Part shown: in pieces, positions 45,757-54,144 of the stretch | Position numbering within the stretch: the stretch's first letter is position 1 | Layout of the letters: the number at the start of each line of letters is the position of its first letter | NCBI GenBank assembly: GCA_016700115.1 | Contig: CP064999.1 | Location: 4,831,501 to 4,895,500, forward strand | DNA from: Sphingobacteriales bacterium | Lineage (GTDB): Bacteria; Bacteroidota; Bacteroidia; Chitinophagales; UBA2359 | Length of the DNA stretch: 64,000 bases | Direction: 5' to 3' | Translations under genes and position numbers: made by a program | The notes under the pieces: model-generated | Database searches by the model: none | What the model saw: the letters and a program-made list of their open reading frames with translations, nothing else | Told to the model about the DNA's origin: nothing

Positions 45757-45788
45757 TGAAAAAAAAATTTTGGGGGCTTCGCCCCCAA
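45757..45788 (-). terminator. GC-rich hairpin downstream of the variable repeat
   Basis: TTGGGGGC (45770-45777) and GCCCCCAA (45781-45788) form a perfect 8-bp stem with a 3-nt loop (GAA on the minus strand), about 62 bp beyond the VR end. On the minus strand a run of T follows, so it can terminate the target operon. Its stem length, loop and place also match the hairpin/cruciform that helps retrohoming in other DGRs. Both roles are possible. Confidence 0.75.
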
Positions 45789-45848
45789 GCCCCCAAAGGG
45801 CTAAAACCTATAAAGATAAAACAGGGTAAAAGAGTAAAAGTGCTAAAG

Positions 45849-47723
45849 CTATAAGCGCCGGACAACCCGAACGCCGATAACGACGTTGTAGTCATTATCA
45901 GGATTGTAGTCGTAGCGGTTGGACACACGGCAGTACCAGTCGTTGCCACCCCAAGACCCGCCACGAACAACTCGGGTGTTCCCGGTAGCGGGACCCTTGG
46001 GGTTGGCAGAGGTTCCGGCACTATATGAACCATAGCGGTCGGCACACCACTCCCATACATTCCCGCTCATGTCGTACAGACCCAATTCGTTCGCATCTTT
46101 TTTCCCTATTGGATGAGTCGTACCTTCAGACCCGTGTTTGCTTTCCTTGTAGTTGCCATCATACCATGCCACATCATCTAAATTATTGCTGCCCGAATAT
46201 TTATAACCCCGGCTTTTCCCTCCGCCGCGAGCGGCATACTCCCATTCCGCTTCGGTTGGTAACTCATAAGTTTGTCCCGTGCGGGCATTCAGCTTGCTCA
46301 AAAAATCCTGTATCATTTTCCACGATACTTTTTCTACCGGGCAGTTGTCACAACCGGTATTATAGCTCGGATTAGCGCCCATAATACTCCGCCATTCGGC
46401 TTGCGTTACTTCGTATCGGCTGATATAAAAACTATTTAACCTTACCTCATGAGGAGGTTTCTCATCATCATCACAGACACCCCCTTGCTCTTGGGTGCAT
46501 CCCATTCTAAAAGTGCCGCCTTCTACATAGACCATATTCTTTGAAAATGGGTCGGAACCATTGGGCGGCACAGTTTCTTTTTGGGCCGGCTTGGTTTTAG
46601 TTTCCGATTTGGGTGATGGAACACTTTCTTCTTTAGCTGGTTTCGTAGTCGCTTCGGAACTGGGCACAGGCACCGTTGGAGCATCGGCTGGGGAAGGTGT
46701 TGGATTTCTCAAATTACGCTCGCAGATTGTAATATATTCGGCCAAATAGGTCTTTTCGGGACATTTGCGCATTGCTTCCGCATATTTTGACTTAGCTTCT
46801 CCATATTCGGCATTAGTAAATAATTTCCCTGCTTCGTCTATCAGTTCGTCGCAATTGTTTTTGTTTGATGATGTAGGGGGTCTTATGTTCCGCTCACCCG
46901 GTATCGGCACAAAGGTATAGGTGGTAGAGTTGTAGGAATAAGGGCGTTGTCTATTGGGCGATAATTCCATAGTTTGGGTAACTATCTGCTTGAATATAGC
47001 ATCAATGTCGCTACCGCGAATCCGCATGTTGCTGATAAAGGCTTTCGTAAAAGGACTGTTTCCTTGATTGCCTGTGGCATCCGCAGCAACATCTCCTTTG
47101 GCTGTCGCATATCCTATAAATAAATTGCCCGTAGCATTAAGATCTCCAAAGCCACGTCCGCCGCCACTACCGCGTCCGTCAATCCCTCGGCTCAGTTCTT
47201 CCCGACAGGCATCTAAAAAAACCAAGTTGATCAAATTTTCAACCCCACGTATTTCATCCGTAAAAAGGGAAAGGTCGTAACCTGTAAATTTTACGTCTTC
47301 GGGGTCGGTGGCATCTATAGGTACTAGGTAATTTTTTCCGTCTTTTTCAAAACCGTGACCTGCATAATAAAACAACGAAACAACATTCTTTTGGTTTATG
47401 CTCTTGGTAAAATTTTGTATTGCTTTTCCCATCTGCTCTCTCTTGAGATTGGTGAGTTTGGTAACACTAAAATTAAGTGCTTTAAGTGTAGATGCTACCG
47501 AGTCCGCATCGTTTAATGGGTTTCGAAGGGGGTTTATTTCGCCCGTATAGTCGGCGTTAGCGATGACCAATGCTATCCGCTTTTCAACAACAGGCTCATC
47601 CGGTGCGGGAGGAGCTATCGTTTGATCGTTGGAGTCCGCAGGATCTTTCCCGTTGGTGTTGCATCCCAACATTATACTCACTAACACAATGAATATTGAA
47701 GAAATTAGTAGTCTTGTAAACAT
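45849..47723 (-). CDS. DGR target: caspase plus FGE-sulfatase (C-type lectin fold) lipoprotein
   Basis: 624 aa. Lipobox MLGC puts the lipidated Cys at residue 21. A caspase-like (C14) domain spans about 48-275, with His 123 in YYAGHG and Cys 173 in LDACRE, and opens RIALVIANADY. A TPR-like helical stretch (about 289-340) and a Pro/Lys/Glu-rich linker follow. An FGE-sulfatase/SUMF1-type domain fills 396-624 (MVYVEGGTFRMGC, LPTEAEWEYAARGG, YDMSGNVWEWCADRYG). Codons 583-624 are the variable repeat. The DGR would thus vary the binding face of a surface or periplasmic protease. It is third in a probable operon after a papain-like and a DUF4384-like gene. Confidence 0.95.
   Translation of the reverse strand: MFTRLLISSIFIVLVSIMLGCNTNGKDPADSNDQTIAPPAPDEPVVEKRIALVIANADYTGEINPLRNPLNDADSVASTLKALNFSVTKLTNLKREQMGKAIQNFTKSINQKNVVSLFYYAGHGFEKDGKNYLVPIDATDPEDVKFTGYDLSLFTDEIRGVENLINLVFLDACREELSRGIDGRGSGGGRGFGDLNATGNLFIGYATAKGDVAADATGNQGNSPFTKAFISNMRIRGSDIDAIFKQIVTQTMELSPNRQRPYSYNSTTYTFVPIPGERNIRPPTSSNKNNCDELIDEAGKLFTNAEYGEAKSKYAEAMRKCPEKTYLAEYITICERNLRNPTPSPADAPTVPVPSSEATTKPAKEESVPSPKSETKTKPAQKETVPPNGSDPFSKNMVYVEGGTFRMGCTQEQGGVCDDDEKPPHEVRLNSFYISRYEVTQAEWRSIMGANPSYNTGCDNCPVEKVSWKMIQDFLSKLNARTGQTYELPTEAEWEYAARGGGKSRGYKYSGSNNLDDVAWYDGNYKESKHGSEGTTHPIGKKDANELGLYDMSGNVWEWCADRYGSYSAGTSANPKGPATGNTRVVRGGSWGGNDWYCRVSNRYDYNPDNDYNVVIGVRVVRRL
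45851..45979 (-). repeat. DGR variable repeat (VR), 129 bp
   Basis: It encodes TRVVRGGSWGGNDWY, CRVSNRYDYNPDND, YNVVIGVRVVRRL and covers the stop codon. Changed residues against TR are positions 592, 593, 595, 596, 597, 604-606, 612 and 614-615 of the protein. All but one edge change are explained by substitution at template adenines. One extra codon compared with TR lies in the run of Asn codons. Confidence 0.95.
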
Positions 47724-47826
47724 ACGCAGATTTTTAAGTGGTTTGTGGTTAGTTGGCCTGTCGAACTAAGCGGTTTGTTTTTTTTTTATCATGTCTTTTG
47801 TTTTACAATGCAAATAAAAGTCGCAC

Positions 47827-49308
47827 CTATTGATGCTTTACGGCAATAATAAGAGGCACAACCGATTTGTTGTCGGGAGAAGCGGCACGAAAAGCGATTC
47901 GGTCTGTTTGGTAATTGATATTAGCAGGTTTAAAGAGGTCGTTGCCCAAAACGGCATTTAAGCGTTGGGGTAAGCTGCCGGATGGGTTGTTTGCCACTTG
48001 CCGGGCAATATCTTCAATATTGAGCGATTTGTTGGAATAGAGCAGGCAAAAATAGTCGGTACCTGTTTGGTTATCGAGGGTAAAGTACTTTTGTGCGTAA
48101 GGTATTTCAACTGTATTAATTAGGTTATTGAGGATAGGGCTGATATTGCTGTTATAGGGAAAACAGACCACACTATGGTTGGATTGGTCTATGGAGAAGG
48201 CATACACATAGGCGGGTTGTTGGTTATTGATTTGGAGTTTAAATTGGGTTCCGCTGCTATAAGCTTTTGATGTTTGGTAGATGGGATATTGGTCGCTACT
48301 ATTAAGTGTAGTGGGCATATTGCCTTGGTTGTCGGATAGCAGGATATTAAAACTGCCTGCCAATTTAAGTTCTTGGGGTTTGGGGGTCGGTGTGGGCTGA
48401 GGTGGTTTGATATTGGTAATGAGTTTGTAGGCGGCAAAGCTCCATTTGTCAAAATCAGAATATTTTACCCAAACAAAGCCTTTGTTAGCCCATTGGGTTC
48501 CCCAACTGTTCATAATTTCAAAAGCCCCTCCATATTTGTTGTCGTCATAGCTCACAATACACATGGCGTGCAGGTTGGTTCCTGATGAAAAACTAAAAGG
48601 TGGAAATTCGTTGGGCAAAGGTTGCCACAAATCAGAAGGAGTAAGCTGAAAAGAAAGAGGCACTGCCATGCCGATGACAACAGGAAAGTGGTTTTGAATA
48701 GCGTTTTTTACTTTATCTATTTTATTGACAAATAGATCCTCCCCATATCGGTCATAAAGCCGTACAAAATCATTGATTCGATAGGGTGCCGCTTTATTAT
48801 AGGTTTCTTTTGAGTAGCTTCTGATACAATTAGGGTAGTCTTTAAATTGAGTTACTCCAATATCTTTCAAAACATTTAGCGCAGGGTAAATATCAGCTCC
48901 GTTGCAATCTGTTTCATTGATTAAGCCGTGCACAAAATATGGAGAGAAGGCGATACGGGTAATAGAAGCTTGGTCGTTCAGCCTGCTGTCTCTGGCATAT
49001 AAGATGGTACGGGCAGCAAAAGCTGTACTAAAAGAAACACAAGTACCGTATGGGTTTTGGTTTTGGGGCACGGGTGCCCATTGTTTGACCGATTCGGCAG
49101 GGGAGTTATTCTTATAGATGCTGCGGATTAAATCAGCTTCTACGGGTATTTGCTTTTCAGATTCTTCGTCAAAGATAAATCCGGTTGCAAATTGATCCTT
49201 GTTTAGTTCCCCGATATTATTTGGATTGTTTGTCGTCGGATTTTGACATCCAAATAACAAGGCAATCAAACAATAAATCAAAAAAGGATGTACAAATTTG
49301 TATGGCAT
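47827..49308 (-). CDS. Papain-like (C1) peptidase lipoprotein with DUF4384-like tail
   Basis: 493 aa. Lipobox LFGC has the Cys at residue 21. A C1A-type peptidase domain spans about 75-295. The catalytic Cys 90 is in PYGTCVSFSTA with a Gln a few residues before it, His 247 is in GTNLHAMCIVSYDD, and Asn 267 is in MNSWGTQWANKGF. After a Pro/Thr linker, residues about 315-493 form a DUF4384-like domain (PAYVYAFSIDQSNHSVVCF, TGTDYFCLLYS). This domain is clearly paralogous to the next upstream gene. The start is 2 bp after that gene's stop, so translation is coupled. With the downstream caspase gene it makes a two-protease operon. Confidence 0.88.
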   Translation of the reverse strand: MPYKFVHPFLIYCLIALLFGCQNPTTNNPNNIGELNKDQFATGFIFDEESEKQIPVEADLIRSIYKNNSPAESVKQWAPVPQNQNPYGTCVSFSTAFAARTILYARDSRLNDQASITRIAFSPYFVHGLINETDCNGADIYPALNVLKDIGVTQFKDYPNCIRSYSKETYNKAAPYRINDFVRLYDRYGEDLFVNKIDKVKNAIQNHFPVVIGMAVPLSFQLTPSDLWQPLPNEFPPFSFSSGTNLHAMCIVSYDDNKYGGAFEIMNSWGTQWANKGFVWVKYSDFDKWSFAAYKLITNIKPPQPTPTPKPQELKLAGSFNILLSDNQGNMPTTLNSSDQYPIYQTSKAYSSGTQFKLQINNQQPAYVYAFSIDQSNHSVVCFPYNSNISPILNNLINTVEIPYAQKYFTLDNQTGTDYFCLLYSNKSLNIEDIARQVANNPSGSLPQRLNAVLGNDLFKPANINYQTDRIAFRAASPDNKSVVPLIIAVKHQ

Positions 49309-49310
49309 GG

Positions 49311-50141
49311 CTACTCGTGGTTGATTTGGATGACAATAGGAACAATAGCTTTGTTTGTTTTTTTGGTTTTAAAGCCGATTCGGTTAGCGGCATATTCAAT
49401 ATCGGTAACAGGGACTATATCGTTTTGGAGTATTTTATAAAGGCGTTGAAAAACCGTTCCTTTTTGAGTTTCCATTGCTTTTGCAATGGCATTAATATCA
49501 AGTTCTTTGGTTGCATAAAGCCAACAGAAATAGTCGGTACCTTTGGTTTTGTCCAGGGTAAAGAATTGGGTAGTATCGGCAGGAATGGCTTGAGAGCCGT
49601 TTTTGTCAAAATTCGCGTTGTTATTGCCGTAAGGATAACAGACAACTGTTTTTTGGGTAAGATCAATAGAAAAGGCGTAAACATAACAAGGCTGCCCGTT
49701 TTTAAACAAAGTTCTAAACTGATCGCCGCTTTTCAGGGACTTGTCAATTTCATATTCGAAATACATGGTTTTGTCGCTTGAATCGGGTTCAAAAGGATTA
49801 GCAGGAGCCGGTTTAGGGGACGGATTAGGTTTGGGAACGGGTTTAGGTTTTGGGATATTCTTTTCGTCTTTGCGTGTAGGTTTATAGTCATCTACATATA
49901 TGTTTCTAACCAACCCGTTGGAAATAGACAAATTAGTGCGATCAGAAGAAATAAGCGTAATTTCTCCGGCAAGTGTAGCTCTGTTATCCGGCTGTGGCGG
50001 TATAATATTACGTGAGCTATCAATTGGGGTAGGTTGCTTATCTTCTTTTTTAGGATTAAGAAACCCTTCATTAATATAAGTAAGGTATAAAAGAATGGCA
50101 AGACAGCCAAAAAAACCGAGAGCTAATAGTTTTCTGTTCAT
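49311..50141 (-). CDS. Membrane-anchored DUF4384-like protein
   Basis: 276 aa. An N-terminal membrane helix (LLALGFFGCLAILLYLTYI) contains a Cys, but the residues after it are hydrophobic, so an anchor is more likely than lipidation. A Lys/Pro-rich spacer (about 95-120) follows. The domain at about 125-276 (PCYVYAFSIDLTQKTVVCYPY, KGTDYFCWLYA, IVPIVIQINHE) matches the tail of the following peptidase closely. DUF4384 domains accompany caspases and other effectors in bacteria, and their ligand is not known. It is the first gene of the target operon. Confidence 0.8.
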   Translation of the reverse strand: MNRKLLALGFFGCLAILLYLTYINEGFLNPKKEDKQPTPIDSSRNIIPPQPDNRATLAGEITLISSDRTNLSISNGLVRNIYVDDYKPTRKDEKNIPKPKPVPKPNPSPKPAPANPFEPDSSDKTMYFEYEIDKSLKSGDQFRTLFKNGQPCYVYAFSIDLTQKTVVCYPYGNNNANFDKNGSQAIPADTTQFFTLDKTKGTDYFCWLYATKELDINAIAKAMETQKGTVFQRLYKILQNDIVPVTDIEYAANRIGFKTKKTNKAIVPIVIQINHE

Positions 50142-50246
50142 GATTTATTTAGTATTGAGGAAAGAATTTGTTTGTAAATGTGCTATCAATACATAGCAAA
50201 ATGTTGGAAATATCCGGTTTTGTGTTAGATTAAAAATGCTGTTAGG

Positions 50247-50254
50247 CAAAAGTA
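50247..50254 (-). promoter_or_regulatory. Possible -7 box for the DUF4384/papain/caspase operon
   Basis: On the minus strand the bases read TACTTTTG, matching TAnnTTTG, about 105 bp before the first start codon. No -33 box is visible at the right distance. Confidence 0.3.
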
Positions 50255-50319
50255 GTTATTTTAGATTAAATGAGTACGCTAAAAAAGCACTTTTAGATTT
50301 TGGGTTAAAGGTTATAATT

Positions 50320-50531
50320 TCACATATATGATACTTTGTGCTGGCAGTGTTTTTTAGGCGTTATGAAAGGGGCTATACGTATTATGCTGCTGTATAGTGC
50401 ATGAAGCATTGAAAAGAGGGTAATTGAGTTGGTTATCCGTTTTTTATGTTTTACAATACGACTAAAATTGATAACAATAGCCATGGCGATGCTATAGAGA
50501 CTGGCGTTTATCAAGCCTCTTACTTTTAATA
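50320..50531 (-). pseudogene. C-terminal remnant of an IS1182-type transposase
   Basis: The minus strand reads LKVRGLINASLYSIAMAIVI, NFSRIVK and on to a stop, the usual C-terminal helix of IS1182-type transposases. It is cut off from the rest of the gene (51696-53196) by the IS630 element, and its frame does not join the upstream half directly. Confidence 0.7.
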
Positions 50532-50613
50532 CGGAAATGAAAAACAATTTAGCCTTGATTTAGTAATTGTGTTATTAATTTTATCTTTGTCATTTTAAAA
50601 CCGAGTCATAGTT

Positions 50614-51114
50614 ATGTCAAAGGCACTATATATACCTGTAAAAGAGAGTTTTGAGGAAATAAGGAAACTACTTCGTCAGTCACCTGCGATGATTCGTTTA
50701 CGGCTGTTGATGTTGATAGAGATGAAGAAGGTCGGAGAAAAAGGTATTACGAAGCAGCAGTTAATGGAACGAGTAGGGGTATGGGGTCAAAGTATTAACA
50801 CATGGCGTAAAAATTATAGAACAGGGGGAATAGAAGCCTTGCTTCACAATGGCAGAAAAGGAAAAACAGGCAGACACTCGGTGTTTACGCAAGAAGAACA
50901 AGATAGAATAGAAGAGAAGTTAAAGGATCCCAATAATGGTTTGGCGGGGTATATAGAGTTGCAGCAATGGGTAGAGCAGGAATTTAAAAAGGAAGTTAAG
51001 TATAACACGCTACTAAAATATGCGGGCAGGAAATTTGGCAGCAAAGTGAAGGCAGCACGCAAAAGTCATGTGAAAAAGGATGCGGAGGCTGTAGTTTTTT
51101 TTAAAAAACTTTAG
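50614..51114 (+). CDS. IS630 transposase, N-terminal helix-turn-helix part
   Basis: 166 aa with winged helix-turn-helix regions: MIRLRLLMLIEMKKVGEKG, QQLMERVGVWGQSINTWRKN, YRTGGIEALLHNGRKGK, and a second HTH near 95-140. It stops just after a T8-A6 run at 51095-51108. The catalytic half continues in the +1 frame from that run. Either programmed slippage makes the full protein, or a one-base change in the run has broken it. Confidence 0.85.
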   Translation: MSKALYIPVKESFEEIRKLLRQSPAMIRLRLLMLIEMKKVGEKGITKQQLMERVGVWGQSINTWRKNYRTGGIEALLHNGRKGKTGRHSVFTQEEQDRIEEKLKDPNNGLAGYIELQQWVEQEFKKEVKYNTLLKYAGRKFGSKVKAARKSHVKKDAEAVVFFKKL

Positions 51115-51682
51115 TTCAAAAATAGCGGAAATAGCGTTGTCTGTTCCGCCATGCTATGACAGCATAAATTTATACTTTCAGGACGAGAGCCGCTTTGGTC
51201 TGCATACCAGGCACGGGAGGGGATTGACCGCCAAAGGCATACAGCCGGTTTGCAATTTCCAGCAGGTGTTTCAATACACTTATCTTTTCGGAGCATTTTC
51301 TCCCGTAACCGGGGATCAGTTTCAGTTGGAAATGCCTTGTTGCAGTGCAAATACCTTTCAGGTGTTTCTCCATGAATTTTCCCTTCAAACTCCTGCTGAA
51401 TACAAAATCATTGTTTTAGACAACGGGGCTTTCCACAAGGCAAAAAAGCTCAAAATACCCGAAAATATTTTTCTTGTCTTTCTGCCTCCTTACAGTCCCG
51501 AACTCAATCCAGCTGAAAAAATATGGCACCACATCAAAAGAAAGTTCACCAACAAACACTTCACAAGCCTTGAACTAATCAGCAACTTCTTTACTGAAAC
51601 AATAAATAACATTACACCGGATATGGTAAAATCTATCTGTAGTTACCAATATATCTGCTTAAATACCTTTTGGGCTGTTTAA
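51098..51682 (+). CDS. IS630 transposase, DDE catalytic part
   Basis: The catalytic half of the IS630 transposase, in the +1 frame relative to the first part. It is open from the T8-A6 run, and the first independent start is TTG 51137. It shows YFQDESRFGLHTRHG (first Asp), IVLDNGAFHKAK (second Asp) and PPYSPELNPAEKIWHHIK (third acidic residue), the DDE set of IS630/Tc1-like enzymes. About 181-195 aa. Confidence 0.88.
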   Translation, partial: FLKNFSSKIAEIALSVPPCYDSINLYFQDESRFGLHTRHGRGLTAKGIQPVCNFQQVFQYTYLFGAFSPVTGDQFQLEMPCCSANTFQVFLHEFSLQTPAEYKIIVLDNGAFHKAKKLKIPENIFLVFLPPYSPELNPAEKIWHHIKRKFTNKHFTSLELISNFFTETINNITPDMVKSICSYQYICLNTFWAV

Positions 51683-51695
51683 AATGTCATTTCCG

Positions 51696-53196
51696 TATAA
51701 TTTTCCGTTTCGGTTTTCCCCCCTTCTCATTTGCGCCATGGTGGCTTCCACATTAGGGCGGAGTTTTCGATGCGCTTTGGGTATTGTTTGTATATTTTTA
51801 TGTCGTTGCTGTCGCAGGTAATCTTCGGGTTTAAACTTGTAAATAGCCACTCCTTTTTCATATTTTCGATTTGTCTTGGTGGGGCAAGTGTCTCTGAAGG
51901 GGCAATCGTTACAGATATGGAGGTCAAATTCAGCTTTATAGTTTTTTGAAGGTTTAGTGGCGATCACTTGGGGGTGTTGTGAATTGGCACATTGTACCCT
52001 ATACGTGTTGGTATCGGATTGGAGGGTAATAGTGATGGGGATGACGCACAACAGCCTTTAATGGCGGTTTGAATAGGCGTGATACCCAATTCATTGAGCT
52101 TAATATCGTTGTCTTCGCTGCCAAAGCCGCCATCGTGGTGCAATTGTTCCAGGTCGGGTGTTTTTTCCTTGATGCTGTCCAACCGTTCGTGAAGCAGTTG
52201 TGTATCATCGGTATTATTCGTAGCGGTGTGTACATCGGTAATCAACTGCAGGTCATTATCAGGATGGCAGGTTTCGGTCACCATCGCCACATAGCCTTGA
52301 TATTGTTTGCCCTTTTTTTTCCGATAGGTGGCTTCTGTATCATCGGGCGATTGAAGGCACTTGCTGTTCAGCGCTTCATTGGGCTTAGGCGCAGGTACAC
52401 TTGTTTTTTCATCCGTTTCAGGCAGGGTAAAGTGTTCGGCATACACGCGGGAAAATACCTGAAAGGCTTCGTGTTCCCGATAAATATCCTGCAATTGTGT
52501 GTATAGCAAGTGATAGACTTGCCCTAACTTTTGGAGGTGAGTGTTTTGGTCTCCCGGTTTGATATGGCGGATATATTCGTTTGCTTTTTTCCCGATATAG
52601 TCCGACAAGTCAGCAGTATAACGCTCCTGTTCTTCGGCAGTGAGAATGCTGTAAAAGCGCAAAAGCAATTCCACAAGGAGTTCTATGCGACTATAACTGC
52701 GTATATTGCTGTTAAGTAGAAGGCTATCCGTACGCTGTATCGTTGTCTTTAGTTTCAGTTCTTTGAGTTGTTGGTTTGTTAAGCGGTCGAACAATTTGCC
52801 AATCAGATCTTCTCCTGTGTTAACAAAGTGAGTGTTGAGGCGACTTTTGAAGTTGAACAGCGTAGGTTCGGTGAAAGGAACCTTCTCTAAATCCTGAAGA
52901 CCTAAAGCAAAACGGGTTTCCAAATTAAAGTCTATCTGTTCAAAGAGTTGGGCATACGTCCAGCTATGCTTTTGCATCAACAATAATGCCGCTATCATGC
53001 AATTGATAGGAGCATTGGGCGCACTATGTTTGGTCGAATACAGTACCGAAAAGTCTTCCTCTTGTATATTGCAAAAAACAAGCCGATAAAAATGACCGCC
53101 ACTACTATTTTCAAGCCGTTTTTGCTTATCTTTATTTAAGTAAAACGACAAACCAAAAAGTTGAGATTGATTATGGGTTAAATTCTTCTTGAACAT
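51696..53196 (-). pseudogene. IS1182-type transposase, frameshifted and split
   Basis: From the ATG at 53196 the first 370 or so residues are good: STKHSAPNAPINCMIAALLL is the DUF772-type start, and TTIQRTDSLLLNSNIRSYSR and KKGKQYQGYVAMVTETCHP belong to the DDE core. Near 52050 the reading moves to another frame, where the Cys cluster DLHICNDCPFRDTCP and the conserved KAHRKLRPNVEATMAQM follow. The gene is then cut by the IS630 element at 51696, and its C-terminus lies at 50320-50531. With a frameshift and an insertion it cannot be active. Confidence 0.85.
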
Positions 53197-53504
53197 AGAT
53201 GAAATAACTATTTAAGCATAAAATTACAAAAATATTCTTTAAATAACAAACATACCCAAAACCTTATTTTAGTGAACTCAAGAAATTGTAACTGTATTAT
53301 GATAAAATCAATAAAAGGACTTAAAATACTATGCGTTATTTCTTCAAAATTCATTTTTCATGTTCAGTAAGTCAAAATACTTAAGCATTTCAATTTTTGA
53401 GATGCTTTAGACAACAAGTTGGGTGTCTGAGTAAATACGATAAACCAACTTTTAAAATCTTCTCGATGTTTCCTATGCTGTTCAAGAGGTCAAAATATTA
53501 TTTA
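53197..53504. other. AT-rich spacer between IS remnants
   Basis: 308 bp with no gene, promoter pair or hairpin that I can support. It may include the 5' end of the IS1182-type element. Confidence 0.5.
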
Positions 53505-54028
53505 ACGTGAGGTCTGACTTGAATTAGATACCTTTCAATTATATCCAATAGTTCGGTGATTTTTGTTGTTTTGCAATGCTGAATATATTAGAAACAGAAA
53601 AAGCGTATTAGTTTTGATGTTGCAAACCAAAAACATAATACTCTATGAAAGTTTTACAGAAAACTATCACCGAAATATTAGGGAAAATGCATGGAATAAA
53701 CAAAGCTAAACGAGATTTTTTGACTCCTGAACTTTGTTTTTTTAGTTTTTCGAGGTAAGGCTAATTTTCAACATTTAGGGCGATAAACGTAGATAATCAC
53801 ACTGCCTTTCATATTGATGCTGTGTTGACTCCCAACACCGAGGAACAGCAGGCACAAGACATTAGTTTATTTTCGCATTATGTGGATGTTGTTCTTTGGA
53901 ATTTGGATTATCTGAAAAGCATCAGCAATTATTTGGCAGTAGATGCTTATACCAACTATAATTTAATTTTGCACCACGCATGCAGGGTTAAAGTCTTTAA
54001 ATTGGGTGGGTTATTTTTTACTATATAA
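53505..54028 (+). mobile_element. Remnant of an IS with an internal deletion
   Basis: It begins with an IS-end-like ACGTGAGGTCTGAC at 53505. A transposase N-terminus starts at ATG 53645 (KVLQKTITEILGKMHGINKA, then KRDFLT) and soon hits a stop. From about 53785 a different, internal part of the same kind of transposase follows (NVDNHTAFHIDAVLTPN, then YLKSISNYLAVDAY). The piece between them is deleted, and the right end is missing. Probably an IS4-like family; dead. Confidence 0.6.
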
Positions 54029-54081
54029 TATTGTTGTACCTATTGCTCATTCCCTAAATTGATAAAGAATTTCCGACACAA

Positions 54082-54116
54082 AAAACCCCCGATAAGAATT
54101 TCTTAGCGGGGGTTTT
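54082..54116 (-). terminator. Strong terminator downstream of pnp
   Basis: AAAACCCCCG (54082-54091) pairs with CGGGGGTTTT (54107-54116), and inner TAAGA/TCTTA extends the stem after one mismatch, with a 3-nt loop. A/T runs on both sides let it work in either direction. Confidence 0.9.
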
Positions 54117-54144
54117 ATTATGTTTTATATGCAATAAGCAGTGT

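Larger units (their letters stand above)
50530..51697. mobile_element. IS630-family element inserted at a TA dinucleotide
   Basis: The element proper is 50532-51695. The ends share the inverted repeat CGGAAATGA, and a TA on each side (50530-50531, 51696-51697) is the target duplication usual for IS630. It lies inside the remains of an IS1182-type transposase gene. A promoter-like TTG at 50555 with TATCTTTG at 50582-50589 precedes the first gene. Confidence 0.85.

Noticed and set aside
45644..46060. 138-codon minus-strand frame over the target gene 3' end
   Set aside because: It overlaps VR, hairpin and IS end in a different frame from the clear FGE domain.
42678..50141. A second variable repeat elsewhere in the window
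   Set aside because: I looked for further TRVVRGGSW-type or Asn-rich copies and found only TR and one VR. Remote targets outside the window remain possible.
53505..53518. Same IS family as the IS982 element because both ends start ACGTGAGGT
   Set aside because: The transposase remnant behind this end is of a different type; nine shared bases are too little to join them.
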